Source: a virus. From it: a DNA stretch of 20,387 bases. The position numbers and the translations under genes were made by a program. Under the pieces are notes generated by a model that was given only the letters and a program-made list of their open reading frames with translations, was not told the DNA's origin and searched no databases. Of the stretch, positions 1 through 7,952 are shown piece after piece; within the stretch, counting starts at the first letter, position 1; the number at the start of each line of letters is the position of its first letter. The stretch spans positions 1-20,387 of the IMG/VR virus record IMGVR_UViG_3300027851_001190. One strand, written 5' to 3'.

Positions 1-2778
1 CTACCAGGCGCCAGTGCCGGCACTGTAGTGGGCCGCCAAGCGTCCGGCTGACAGCTTGGAGGCATAGCAGGCCACCTCATCGAGGGAGCCCGCCAGATAG
101 TCCGACCCACCGTCTGAACGGCAGGCAGAAAGCTTTAGGGTCTGGTCGACCAGCGTCAGGGTGCCGGTCCATGCCAGAGCACCATCGACGTAGATCTTTG
201 ACCCGTTGGTCACACCAGAATCGAACACCAGGGCAACGTGATGCCAGGCCCCATTGTTGACGTAGACACCTGAGCCCTTGAACGTCGCGGTACCGTAATC
301 GTAGGCGCCTGCCTCACCGTCCTTGATGACCAGGGCCCAGGCGTTTGCCTTCCCGATCGCGTGCCGTGTTCCCGCCCCTGGGGCGGCGCCCTTGAACCAG
401 CATTCAACAGTACCCGAGGAGAGCTGGAACGCGGCCGCGTTGCCGGCGTCCATCCAGCCCGAGGATCCATTGAAGGTAATCGCCGTATCCGGATCCAACT
501 GAAGAGCGCCGGCCGCCGAGAGCGTCATCCCGCCGGCGAGCGTTCCCGGCCGGGCGTTTCCACTCGCATCTGCAGCTGTGGATCCGGAAGCCTCGCCCAG
601 CCTCCAATAGGCCAACGGTAGGTCAACCTGGACCACGGTGATGTACTCTCCATTGGAAGCCTTATTTCCCCAGTTGGAGCTGTAAGTCCCCCCGGGGGCC
701 ATCGTGGTGTCATTCCTGTCAAAATTAACTGTGGCGCCATCGGCCAGCTCTTCCTGCTGTGTGGCCGTGGCAGTCAGGATCCGCACGTACCGCTTTTGGT
801 CGGTATCGGCCGGATCGTTTCCTCCGGAGCGATCAAAGAAATACGTGTCCGTGGGGAGGATCTGGAAATCTCCCACGCGGCCGATGAAGCCCGTGGCCGT
901 GGGGTAGTAGCCATCCGCCGGCGTGACCAAGTCTTCCAGGGCGATCGGAGTTGAACCCAACCGGCCAGGCAACACCTCAATCTCCCAGCGGTTTGTCCCC
1001 ACGAGCTGGAAGCGTCCACCCGGGCGCAACAACGACCACGTGGGAACCACCTGATGCTCGTCGACCGGGCCCGTTCGTGCGACACGCCGCACGCCGGTGA
1101 CAATGAATAACTCCAGCAACGAATCCCTGAACGCCTGCAGGGCCGACTGGTCATGGTCATGCGTGACGGTGATGTCCAGGAGCAGGTTGCTCCCATAGCG
1201 GCGCCACCGGTTGAGGCCCACCAGGAGCGGATAGCTTTGGAAGCCCCCCACCTGGCTCCAGCCCGCTGACAAACTCCACGACGAAAACACCTGGCCGGCC
1301 ACAACCAGGCTATTCGGCCGTGAAGAGCAGACCAGCATGCCGTCGAGCTTGCCGGCCTTCTGATCACTGGTGAGCGCGGCGATCCGCACCAGGGCGTTCT
1401 CCGGTCCGGATGCAACCGGTGCCGACTGGAATTCGTCGGGCGGCACATACGATGCTTCAGACAGCCGGGTCACGTCCTCGATCGCCTCAACGGTAATCGC
1501 CGGCGAGGACGCGGATCCACGCACAACCCTCGTGGCCACCATGGGCAAAGTCAGAATGCCCAGGGCGGGATACGCCAGGTTGAAGGATTGGCCGGCCACC
1601 AGTGCCACGCTGCTCTTAATGGAAAGAGATGCTGTCCTCGTCGGGATCCCGCCGGTCTTTCCGATCGCGGCCGCAATTTTATAAGCCACCGACTCCCGGG
1701 TGATGTAAGGACGGCCGTATTCTTTTTGAACAACCCCGCCCACAATATCGCTGTTGGCCAGGTCGTGGTACGAGGCCACATTGTCGTCGAAGTCCCGGGC
1801 GCGGTCGCCGAAGCTCACCCGGGTTTCGTTCCAAGTATCCACCCATCCTGATGGATTGATTTCAGGCTCTTCCACCAGGTCCTCCGGGCCCAGGTCGATA
1901 ACTGTTCCCACGGCCGGCCGCTGCAGCTTGAAGGCAATTTTCCCGCCCTGGTAAAACACGGCGCCGTTGATATAGGGAAGCAGATCCCCGAGCAGTTGGC
2001 GCGTTTTGGATGCAGTGATGAGCAACGGAGAGACCCCGAGGTCCTCATCGATGGTCGTCTCGCCGGCGTCCTCGAAAGATATTTCGTCGATCGAGATTGC
2101 CGGCAGCCCCACCCCATAAACCTTGTTGGTGAACAGATCGTAGAAAACCTCTGGCAGGATCGCATCATCGGAAAGGTGGTGGGCGGAGAGGCTGAGCCCG
2201 CTCGTGCGACGGACGAAAATATAGGACAGGTTGGGCGGTGAGGTGCTCTGCCCAAAAAAGAAGTTGTTCGCCACCACGTAGCAAAAATGACGGTATGCCG
2301 GCACCTGGGCTGTGACGGCGCCGGCGCCCTCGTCCACTTTCATGGCGGCGAGAATCGAGTCGACGTTTTGGGTGGATGTCCCCCAATAAACCCGCATGGC
2401 GCCCAGTGTCGTCACCACATTGCTCATGCCGTTGGCGTCGGCTCCGGAGCGGGACATTGTCCCCTCCCAGATCACGTCATCGTTGGCGTATATTTTCCTG
2501 AGCTCGTCGACCGGGCCCATGCAAATCAGCTGCGCGAAGCTGGCCCGATAGTTGTAGCCGGTCGTGGCCGTCTGTGTCTCCGAACCCGCCTCGTAACTCT
2601 GTGTGATCGGGTCTGCCGACTTGTTGAAGAGGTCGGTGATGTAGGTCCCTCCCAGCTTCTGGATCCCCCAAAACAAGGGGACCGGCCGGGCCGCCTGGTT
2701 GGTTCCATAATCCTTGGAGCGGACATTTGCCGTACGGATTTCCTGACTCTTTTCTTTGCCGCCAAAAAGGAAACTCAT
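1..2778 (-). CDS. J-like tail tip / host-specificity protein with C-terminal LamG domain
   Basis: The 925-residue protein is complete; its TAG stop is the first three bases of the window. Its N-terminus (MSFLFGG, then a VPLFWGIQKLGG segment) matches the start of lambda J-like and gene-transfer-agent tail-tip proteins, which close the tail end and contact the host. Residues about 250-440 look like the J-family central tail domain (Phage-tail_3). Residues about 716-918 form a concanavalin A-like LamG domain, seen as PLAYWRLGEASGS, a VECWFKG strand, NNGAWHHVALVFD, KIYVDGALAWTG and GSLDEVACY. LamG domains bind glycans or other surface ligands, so this end probably recognises the receptor (inference). 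The start overlaps the peptidase stop by ATGA and has a GGAGG ribosome site 7 nt upstream. It is shorter than lambda J (about 1130 residues). Confidence 0.9.
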   Translation of the reverse strand: MSFLFGGKEKSQEIRTANVRSKDYGTNQAARPVPLFWGIQKLGGTYITDLFNKSADPITQSYEAGSETQTATTGYNYRASFAQLICMGPVDELRKIYANDDVIWEGTMSRSGADANGMSNVVTTLGAMRVYWGTSTQNVDSILAAMKVDEGAGAVTAQVPAYRHFCYVVANNFFFGQSTSPPNLSYIFVRRTSGLSLSAHHLSDDAILPEVFYDLFTNKVYGVGLPAISIDEISFEDAGETTIDEDLGVSPLLITASKTRQLLGDLLPYINGAVFYQGGKIAFKLQRPAVGTVIDLGPEDLVEEPEINPSGWVDTWNETRVSFGDRARDFDDNVASYHDLANSDIVGGVVQKEYGRPYITRESVAYKIAAAIGKTGGIPTRTASLSIKSSVALVAGQSFNLAYPALGILTLPMVATRVVRGSASSPAITVEAIEDVTRLSEASYVPPDEFQSAPVASGPENALVRIAALTSDQKAGKLDGMLVCSSRPNSLVVAGQVFSSWSLSAGWSQVGGFQSYPLLVGLNRWRRYGSNLLLDITVTHDHDQSALQAFRDSLLELFIVTGVRRVARTGPVDEHQVVPTWSLLRPGGRFQLVGTNRWEIEVLPGRLGSTPIALEDLVTPADGYYPTATGFIGRVGDFQILPTDTYFFDRSGGNDPADTDQKRYVRILTATATQQEELADGATVNFDRNDTTMAPGGTYSSNWGNKASNGEYITVVQVDLPLAYWRLGEASGSTAADASGNARPGTLAGGMTLSAAGALQLDPDTAITFNGSSGWMDAGNAAAFQLSSGTVECWFKGAAPGAGTRHAIGKANAWALVIKDGEAGAYDYGTATFKGSGVYVNNGAWHHVALVFDSGVTNGSKIYVDGALAWTGTLTLVDQTLKLSACRSDGGSDYLAGSLDEVACYASKLSAGRLAAHYSAGTGAW

Positions 2779-3239
2779 TCCACTTCCTCCATCGGCCGGT
2801 AGATCCGGAAAAGGTGTTTCGCAAAAGTCGAATCCTCCATGGAGCAGCGCGTGACTCCGTAGGCATCGTAGCAGTGCCAGAACCAGCTATCCCGCTCGAC
2901 CAGGCCCAGGTGGTGCAGGCTGCGGCCCGTGCTGAAGACCAGCACGTCGCCGGGCTCAAACACGCCGGCGGGTTCTATCCGATCAAAGCAACCCGTGGCC
3001 TCGATGCTGTTGCATAACACATCGAGCATTTCACGGCCGCCGCCGCGCAGGCAGTACCGTGGCCACTCAACCTCCGTGGCCGCGCCCACCTCATGGAGCA
3101 CGGCTGCCGCAAAGCGTACGCAGTCACAACCCACGCCCCGAATCGCAGACTGCCCGACAAACGGAGTGCCTGCCCAATCAGCCAGCGCGCTGGTGAGGAT
3201 GTCTTTCCGGGCCTGGGTTCTAAAAAAGGGCAGTCTCAT
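2775..3239 (-). CDS. NlpC/P60 family cell-wall peptidase, tail-tip associated
   Basis: The 154-residue protein has the NlpC/P60 papain-like cysteine peptidase signature. The probable nucleophile is C40 in GVGCDCVRF, the second residue is H110 in SLHHLGLV, and the third polar residue is probably H122 in WFWHCYDAYG. GDVLVF before the histidine is the usual strand of this fold. In the gene transfer agent and in lambda K-like proteins such peptidases sit in the tail tip and cut peptidoglycan cross-links during DNA entry. No signal peptide is present, as expected for a virion protein. It overlaps both neighbours by ATGA, so hub, peptidase and J-like protein are probably translationally coupled. 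Unlike lambda K there is no N-terminal JAB/MPN metalloprotease domain. Confidence 0.92.
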   Translation of the reverse strand: MRLPFFRTQARKDILTSALADWAGTPFVGQSAIRGVGCDCVRFAAAVLHEVGAATEVEWPRYCLRGGGREMLDVLCNSIEATGCFDRIEPAGVFEPGDVLVFSTGRSLHHLGLVERDSWFWHCYDAYGVTRCSMEDSTFAKHLFRIYRPMEEVE

Positions 3240-4675
3240 TTTTTGCTTCCGGAATTTGAATCGGGCGGGTTGAGCGCATCGAGCTGGGGATTCTTCAGCG
3301 GGATGTAATCGAAGCCGCCCCGGTTCACCAGGTTGTTGTACTTCGTGGTGCAGGTGCCGCGTTTTTTATCGCAGCCCGGGCGGGCAATGGCCGTGGATCC
3401 CGCGATCGCCTTCCGGAATGGCGCATTGATGTAGAGACGGTTGCCGGCCTGGCTCAAAACCAGCCGGGCCTCATCGCCCACCTTGAGCCGCCCGGACGCG
3501 AACCAGTTGGCGTCTGACTCGGCCGTGGCCTTCGCACCAAAAGCCGTCGCCTCGACATAGGTTTCCGTTACGGCCGTCAGCGTGCCCGAGGTCTCGAAAA
3601 GAACACCATTAAGCCTGCAGGTGATCGGATCGAACAACGTCCAGTTACAGAGCCGCTGCACCTGCACCCGGGGTACGGTCCAGTCGTTGATGCGCAGGAT
3701 GCTGGAAAGCTCGACTTCGGCCAGGCCCCGGGCCTTGAAGCCCACGGTACGCACGTCGCCGGCGTAAAGCGGCGAGTTGAAATCGACCGTGAAGCCGGGC
3801 GCCAGGGTGACGTAAATTTTCACGGACATCGGCTCGACCGGCGCGCCGGCAATGAACGCCCGGAATGGATTGTCCAGAGTGCGAAGCCCGATCTGCAACC
3901 TGACACCCTCGTCCAGAAATTCGGTTGAGCTGGTCACTTGGCCGTGCGTGATATCCTCACGCTTCCAGTCGACCGCGCCGGCCGTCAAATCAGCACCGTA
4001 GCTCGTCCACCGCCAGAGCGCGGATCCCTGGGTCAACTCGTAGAGGTAAACCGGCCGCGTGCCCAACTCCTGGGCACTGTATTCCTCGGGGAGCTCGATG
4101 ACCTCCAGCTTGACCCGGGCCGTGGTGTCAGTGATGTATTCAAAATCAACGTCATCCTTGACCAGGCGCACGTAGGAAAGCCAACAGCACTTGGTCTCGG
4201 CCATGGTAAAGGCCCGGCCCACGACGGCCGTGAGCGTCGCCTTTTCCTTGTCTGAATCCTGGGCAACTGCCTGGATCCGGACCGGCGTGATCGCATTCGT
4301 GTCCACCAGCGCCGCATATCCCCAGCCCGGATGTTGGCCGAAATTATCCCGCAGGCCCGCGTCCTCAAACTGCAGCTCCGTATCCGTGGCCGTCACGCTG
4401 CGCGTAAGCCGCAGATCATCCGCATGGCTCGGAATCCAAAAGCCCTGCAGCCGGCCGCGCACTCCATCGATCAATGCCTCCATGGCCCGGATCTCGGCCT
4501 TGGACTGCAGCAGAAATTCCATCCGGAAGCGCCGCTGGGTCCATTCCTGGTTGACCCATGACGTGGTCACGCCGAAGCCCACGGCCTTGGCGCCGGCGTC
4601 GGTCACAAAGCCCTCTTGGGGAGTTGTGAAGTTGGGCCGCAGGTCAAGCAATGGACGGCTCAGGAAAGTGGCCAT
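3236..4675 (-). CDS. Tail hub protein, DUF2163 / phage BR0599 type, probable Fe-S protein
   Basis: The 479-residue protein has two parts. Residues about 40-172 are a tail-tip module shared with the C-terminus of the upstream gene (EWTQRRFRMEFLLQSKAEIR and following). Residues about 205-460 look like the DUF2163/BR0599 hub domain of gene transfer agents and lambda gpL-like proteins, with LRTLDNPFRAF, a YAGDVRTVGF strand and the ending PGCDKKRGTC...NNLVNRGGFDYIP. Four cysteines, C343, C353, C435 and C442, have spacings of 10 and 7; lambda gpL holds a [4Fe-4S] cluster through four C-terminal cysteines with very similar spacing, so a cluster is likely here (inference). The gene begins 1 nt after the upstream stop, behind a strong GAGGAGGA site, and overlaps the peptidase by ATGA. 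The final ~20 residues are a disordered polar tail. Confidence 0.85.
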   Translation of the reverse strand: MATFLSRPLLDLRPNFTTPQEGFVTDAGAKAVGFGVTTSWVNQEWTQRRFRMEFLLQSKAEIRAMEALIDGVRGRLQGFWIPSHADDLRLTRSVTATDTELQFEDAGLRDNFGQHPGWGYAALVDTNAITPVRIQAVAQDSDKEKATLTAVVGRAFTMAETKCCWLSYVRLVKDDVDFEYITDTTARVKLEVIELPEEYSAQELGTRPVYLYELTQGSALWRWTSYGADLTAGAVDWKREDITHGQVTSSTEFLDEGVRLQIGLRTLDNPFRAFIAGAPVEPMSVKIYVTLAPGFTVDFNSPLYAGDVRTVGFKARGLAEVELSSILRINDWTVPRVQVQRLCNWTLFDPITCRLNGVLFETSGTLTAVTETYVEATAFGAKATAESDANWFASGRLKVGDEARLVLSQAGNRLYINAPFRKAIAGSTAIARPGCDKKRGTCTTKYNNLVNRGGFDYIPLKNPQLDALNPPDSNSGSKK

Positions 4676-4676
4676 A

Positions 4677-5711
4677 TCAAAATTCCTCCTCGAAGCTCAA
4701 CGCGGTCGACACGTCATCATCGGTGACCAGGCCCAGGGTTGGAAGCGAGGCCAGGCGCCCGAAAAGAATAGGAACCACCCGGGTGCCCGTGGCCCACGCG
4801 TTGACCAGACCATCGCCTAGCGTCACGGTGTTTGAAGTGCTGGAGGTGATGCGACGCACTTCCCAATTCCTCCAGGACTGCCAGAGAATGACAAACGAGG
4901 CATCGAGCGCCAGGCTGTCGACCACTTCGACCGAAAGCACGGTCTGGCCGGAGACCGCCGGCGCCGAGAGCCAGGTGGTTTCGGTCCACAGAGGAACCCC
5001 CACGGTAATCTTCCCCAGGATGAGCAGCAGCTCGCGCATGCCCTCGGCCTCCGTTGCGTCCAGGGCCAGGACGCGGAATTCAAGATCGCGCAGGGCCCGG
5101 GTGGCCACGCTTTGCCGGATCTCGTCTCCGGTGAGTCCCTCCTGCAGGAGCGTCTTCCAACGACGGCTCACCTGCACCGGATCGCTCCAATCGGGTTCGT
5201 GGGGAAACACCCGGGCGCGCAGACCGGTGGCCGCGTAGTACATATTTTCGGTGGAAAATTCAAAGATGTAGCTGGCCTCGATGATCGGGGATCCCGTTTC
5301 CACCGCCACGTGCGTGACGATCCGCTCCTCCGTGGGCTGGAGAGTAATGGGCAGCGTGCCCAGGCCGGTGAAGCTCAGGCCGTCATCATTGCTTCCCAGG
5401 AGGTCATCCAGGGTGACGGCCGTCAGCCGGGCATTCCAGATCCGGAGCGTGCGTTCCACCGGACTGGCCACCACGCCGAAATCATTCACCGGCGGCGTAA
5501 GATGTACGCGGCCGAAATAGTCATCCAACCAGCTCGCGCCCAAGTAGGCATCACCACTGTCCTGTACCGCCCGGGGCGCCCGCGCAGCGGACGCCGGCGC
5601 GACCACGATCGCAACATCCGGCAGCACGGCCGTGGGATCGAGCACGAGCGTGGCCAGCGCCAGTACGGCGTCAGCCACCTTGTAAGTTTCGGTCAGATAG
5701 TAGCCGGCCAT
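4677..5711 (-). CDS. Distal-tail-like minor tail protein
   Basis: The 344-residue protein sits between a virion protein and the hub, the place of the Dit-like (DUF2460-type) protein in gene-transfer-agent tail tips. Residues about 68-152 look like an Ig-like beta sandwich (NDFGVVASPVERTLRIWNA, then a TLQPTEERIVTHVAV strand). Residues about 196-320 resemble residues 40-172 of the hub: RALRDLEFRVLALDATEAEG, GVPLWTE, an EVRRI strand and a terminal VVPILFGRL. It probably forms the ring linking tube and hub, but I assign that by position and shared module rather than a clear family match. It starts 1 nt after the preceding stop, with an AAGG site about 9 nt upstream. The last residues are acidic (FEEEF). 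Confidence 0.7.
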   Translation of the reverse strand: MAGYYLTETYKVADAVLALATLVLDPTAVLPDVAIVVAPASAARAPRAVQDSGDAYLGASWLDDYFGRVHLTPPVNDFGVVASPVERTLRIWNARLTAVTLDDLLGSNDDGLSFTGLGTLPITLQPTEERIVTHVAVETGSPIIEASYIFEFSTENMYYAATGLRARVFPHEPDWSDPVQVSRRWKTLLQEGLTGDEIRQSVATRALRDLEFRVLALDATEAEGMRELLLILGKITVGVPLWTETTWLSAPAVSGQTVLSVEVVDSLALDASFVILWQSWRNWEVRRITSSTSNTVTLGDGLVNAWATGTRVVPILFGRLASLPTLGLVTDDDVSTALSFEEEF

Positions 5712-5712
5712 A

Positions 5713-6687
5713 TCACGGAACCTTTTTCACTGCCCAGCCCAGTTCCTGGCCGAAGTTGATCGCGGTAATATTCCGGTTGTGCCCGGGCACGGGGAAGGCG
5801 ACCCACGTGTCGCTTCCGATCGTGAATTCCGTGGCCGCATTCAGCCCGGCGAAATACAAAACCCGCAGATCCGGGAACGTCCCCAGGAGGAAGCGGTCGA
5901 TGCTCTGAGCCGGGTTGTGGCCGGAATACACCAGGACCGGCATCAGCGGCCGGGATCCGTCCGCCCTGGGGTAAACCACCAGGGGGCAAAGCGGCGAGTA
6001 GAGCTGGCTGGCGCTGGCACCACTGGCCCGCTCGGCATTGGTGTACCACCGGGGCGCCGCACCATCGGCACACCACTGGGCACCCCCACCCACGGTCACC
6101 GTCCGCACCTTCATGGCGGCCCGGTTGGAGGTGTTGGCGTAGCCGTAGAGGACCGTGTCGCTGTAGCTGTTGTTGAACTGGGCGGCTGACAGGTCATCCC
6201 AGTCTCCGGAGCTATCTGCTACCCCGCCGCATACATATTGCCCCGTTTTGTCCCCGGAAACGGGCGTAAATGCCCTTTCTAGGCATCCCATCGAAAACCG
6301 ACTGAAGTATCCGGGCTGTACCTCAATGAACACGTGGCAAGCCTGCGCGGTGGCAAAGAACCATGCCCTCGTCATGCTGCCGCTCCTCACACTGCAGGCC
6401 GGGCCGGCCGCGTGCCCGGTCTGGCTGGCAATGGTCCCGGCCGAGTAGGCTGTCCTGCCGGCGAGATTGATGAAAACCCTGTCTCCGGTCGCGGTCACCC
6501 AGAGGGAAAAGCTGAAAGTCTCCGCGCCAATGCCTGAGTCGTAGCTGGTCGAGACCAGCAGCTCGTAGAGGTTGCCGTTCAGCACCCCGCTGCGGTCGAT
6601 CGTCCAGCCGGCGCCGGTCAGGAAGGTTTCCAGGGACTGCAGGAGATTCACGTGCCCCGTGGGGGCGTTGACGAGTTGGTAGGCCAT
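5713..6687 (-). CDS. Virion structural protein, paralogue of the neighbouring upstream gene
   Basis: The 324-residue protein is of unknown precise role. It begins with a helical segment (NLLQSLETFLTGAGWTIDRS), followed by beta-rich sequence. Residues 105-140 (MTRAWFFATAQACHVF, then PGYFSRFSMGCLERAF) align by eye with residues 245-279 of the upstream 417-residue protein, and the C-terminal part (LLGTFPDLRVLYFAGLN, then an IGSDTWVAFPV strand) also has a counterpart there. Such proteins are encoded after the tape measure gene in many siphophages and are virion components; adhesin or tail-tip roles are possible. Its ribosome site GAGGAAAT lies 7 nt upstream, in a 10-nt gap, and the next gene starts 1 nt after its stop. 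It lacks the carbohydrate-binding-like repeats of its paralogue. Confidence 0.75.
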   Translation of the reverse strand: MAYQLVNAPTGHVNLLQSLETFLTGAGWTIDRSGVLNGNLYELLVSTSYDSGIGAETFSFSLWVTATGDRVFINLAGRTAYSAGTIASQTGHAAGPACSVRSGSMTRAWFFATAQACHVFIEVQPGYFSRFSMGCLERAFTPVSGDKTGQYVCGGVADSSGDWDDLSAAQFNNSYSDTVLYGYANTSNRAAMKVRTVTVGGGAQWCADGAAPRWYTNAERASGASASQLYSPLCPLVVYPRADGSRPLMPVLVYSGHNPAQSIDRFLLGTFPDLRVLYFAGLNAATEFTIGSDTWVAFPVPGHNRNITAINFGQELGWAVKKVP

Positions 6688-6697
6688 AGTAATTTCC

Positions 6698-7951
6698 TCA
6701 GCTTTTCAGCAGGGCCATAAAGCCGCCGCTCTGTGCCCGGTACACGTTTTCAAAAACCACGTAATCATTGCCCCCCACGCTCACCGTGTTTCCGGAAACC
6801 AGGCTCTCGGGGGAAATGTAGAAAACCCCATCCAGCCGGCCCTGCAGGCCCCCGGGGTTGGCGTAGACCAGAACCTCCTCCAGACCGTAGTCGCCGGCGG
6901 CATTGCGGCCGCCGTAGATCAAAGCCTGGCGGTAAGGCATCACGCGCTGCGTGTTGCTCAGGTCGCCCCAGACCGCGTCGCTTTGGAAGAGCAGGCCCAT
7001 GTTGGCCGTGTTGGCCGCGATCGGCGGATTGTTGTCGCTGCTGCTGTCGTAGGCGTCCGTTGTCGAGGAACTGTTTCCATTCACCCAGAGCGGGAGAGGC
7101 AGCTGGGTGACGGTACCAAATCGGAAAAGCAGCCCGGCGTGGGTGAAGTGGTAGCGGTTGTCGCTTTGCGTGACCCACATGAACCGGGCCTTGTTCGCCC
7201 AGAACCAAAGAGGGATGTCCCCCGTCCCGCCGTTCCACATCTTCGCATAAAACCCCTGGGTGGTGTTTGTCTGCGCATAGAGGTCCCCAGTGAGGTCGTT
7301 CGGCAGTTGGCGCCACTCCGGTGTCACCACGCTCGGCGCCGTGGCCGCCGTGTGGTTGGTCACGCACACCCAATAGTGACTGGAGGAAATCACCACGTTC
7401 CCCGCCACGTAGGCGGTTCCAGTCAACCAGCTGCCGTTGTTCACATCTGTGCGCAACGTCTGGCTGGCCTGGCTGCCGGTCACTCCCAGCCACCCCTGGG
7501 CGGCGCCCACCCGGACCAGTCGCGTGGCCGCCACTGCGGTGGATTCCTGCCAAGCCAGGAGGATCTCAACCTTGTCCTGGTTACCGAGGCCCAGATTTTC
7601 ATACGCCAGGCAGAAACGCCGGCTCGCGGCCGTGGGATGGCTGTGGGCGTCCAAGCGGTACTTCCGGGTCCACTCATTGCCGGATCCATTGAAGTCCGCA
7701 CTCTCCAGGAGCGCGGCGATCGCATTCAACGCCTGCAGGGAATTGGCCGGGTGGACCAGGGCCCAATTCACGTCGGCCGGATCCAGCGTCGGCGCATTTC
7801 CGGTCGTGCTGCCCTTGGCCTTGAAGCGCAGCCCTGAGCCACTCACCACATCCAGGGCCGTGGTGGTGACCATGTCGCCCACCACATAGGCCGTGGCACC
7901 GCTGTACGTTCCGAGATTGGTCCCCGCACTGACTGTTTGATAAAATGCCAT
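6698..7951 (-). CDS. Virion structural protein with two carbohydrate-binding-like (CBM5/12-type) repeats
   Basis: The 417-residue protein carries two copies of a short aromatic module resembling chitin-binding CBM5/12: residues about 13-67 (TYSGATAYVVGDMVTT, then ...NWALV) and 172-216 (GSWLTGTAYVAGNVVI, SSHYWVCVTNH, ...PEWRQL). Both follow the pattern W/Y-x-GTAYVxGdxV...Y.c...aP...W. Between and after them is a body shared with the downstream 324-residue protein (DIPLWFWANKARFMWV, DNRYHFTHAGLLFRFG; GNDYVVFENVYRAQSG near the end). The family is typical of virion proteins encoded after the tape measure. The repeats suggest glycan binding (inference). The start is well supported by a GAGGAG site 5 nt upstream, and it lies 1 nt after the tape measure stop. 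Confidence 0.78.
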   Translation of the reverse strand: MAFYQTVSAGTNLGTYSGATAYVVGDMVTTTALDVVSGSGLRFKAKGSTTGNAPTLDPADVNWALVHPANSLQALNAIAALLESADFNGSGNEWTRKYRLDAHSHPTAASRRFCLAYENLGLGNQDKVEILLAWQESTAVAATRLVRVGAAQGWLGVTGSQASQTLRTDVNNGSWLTGTAYVAGNVVISSSHYWVCVTNHTAATAPSVVTPEWRQLPNDLTGDLYAQTNTTQGFYAKMWNGGTGDIPLWFWANKARFMWVTQSDNRYHFTHAGLLFRFGTVTQLPLPLWVNGNSSSTTDAYDSSSDNNPPIAANTANMGLLFQSDAVWGDLSNTQRVMPYRQALIYGGRNAAGDYGLEEVLVYANPGGLQGRLDGVFYISPESLVSGNTVSVGGNDYVVFENVYRAQSGGFMALLKS

Positions 7952-7952
7952 G

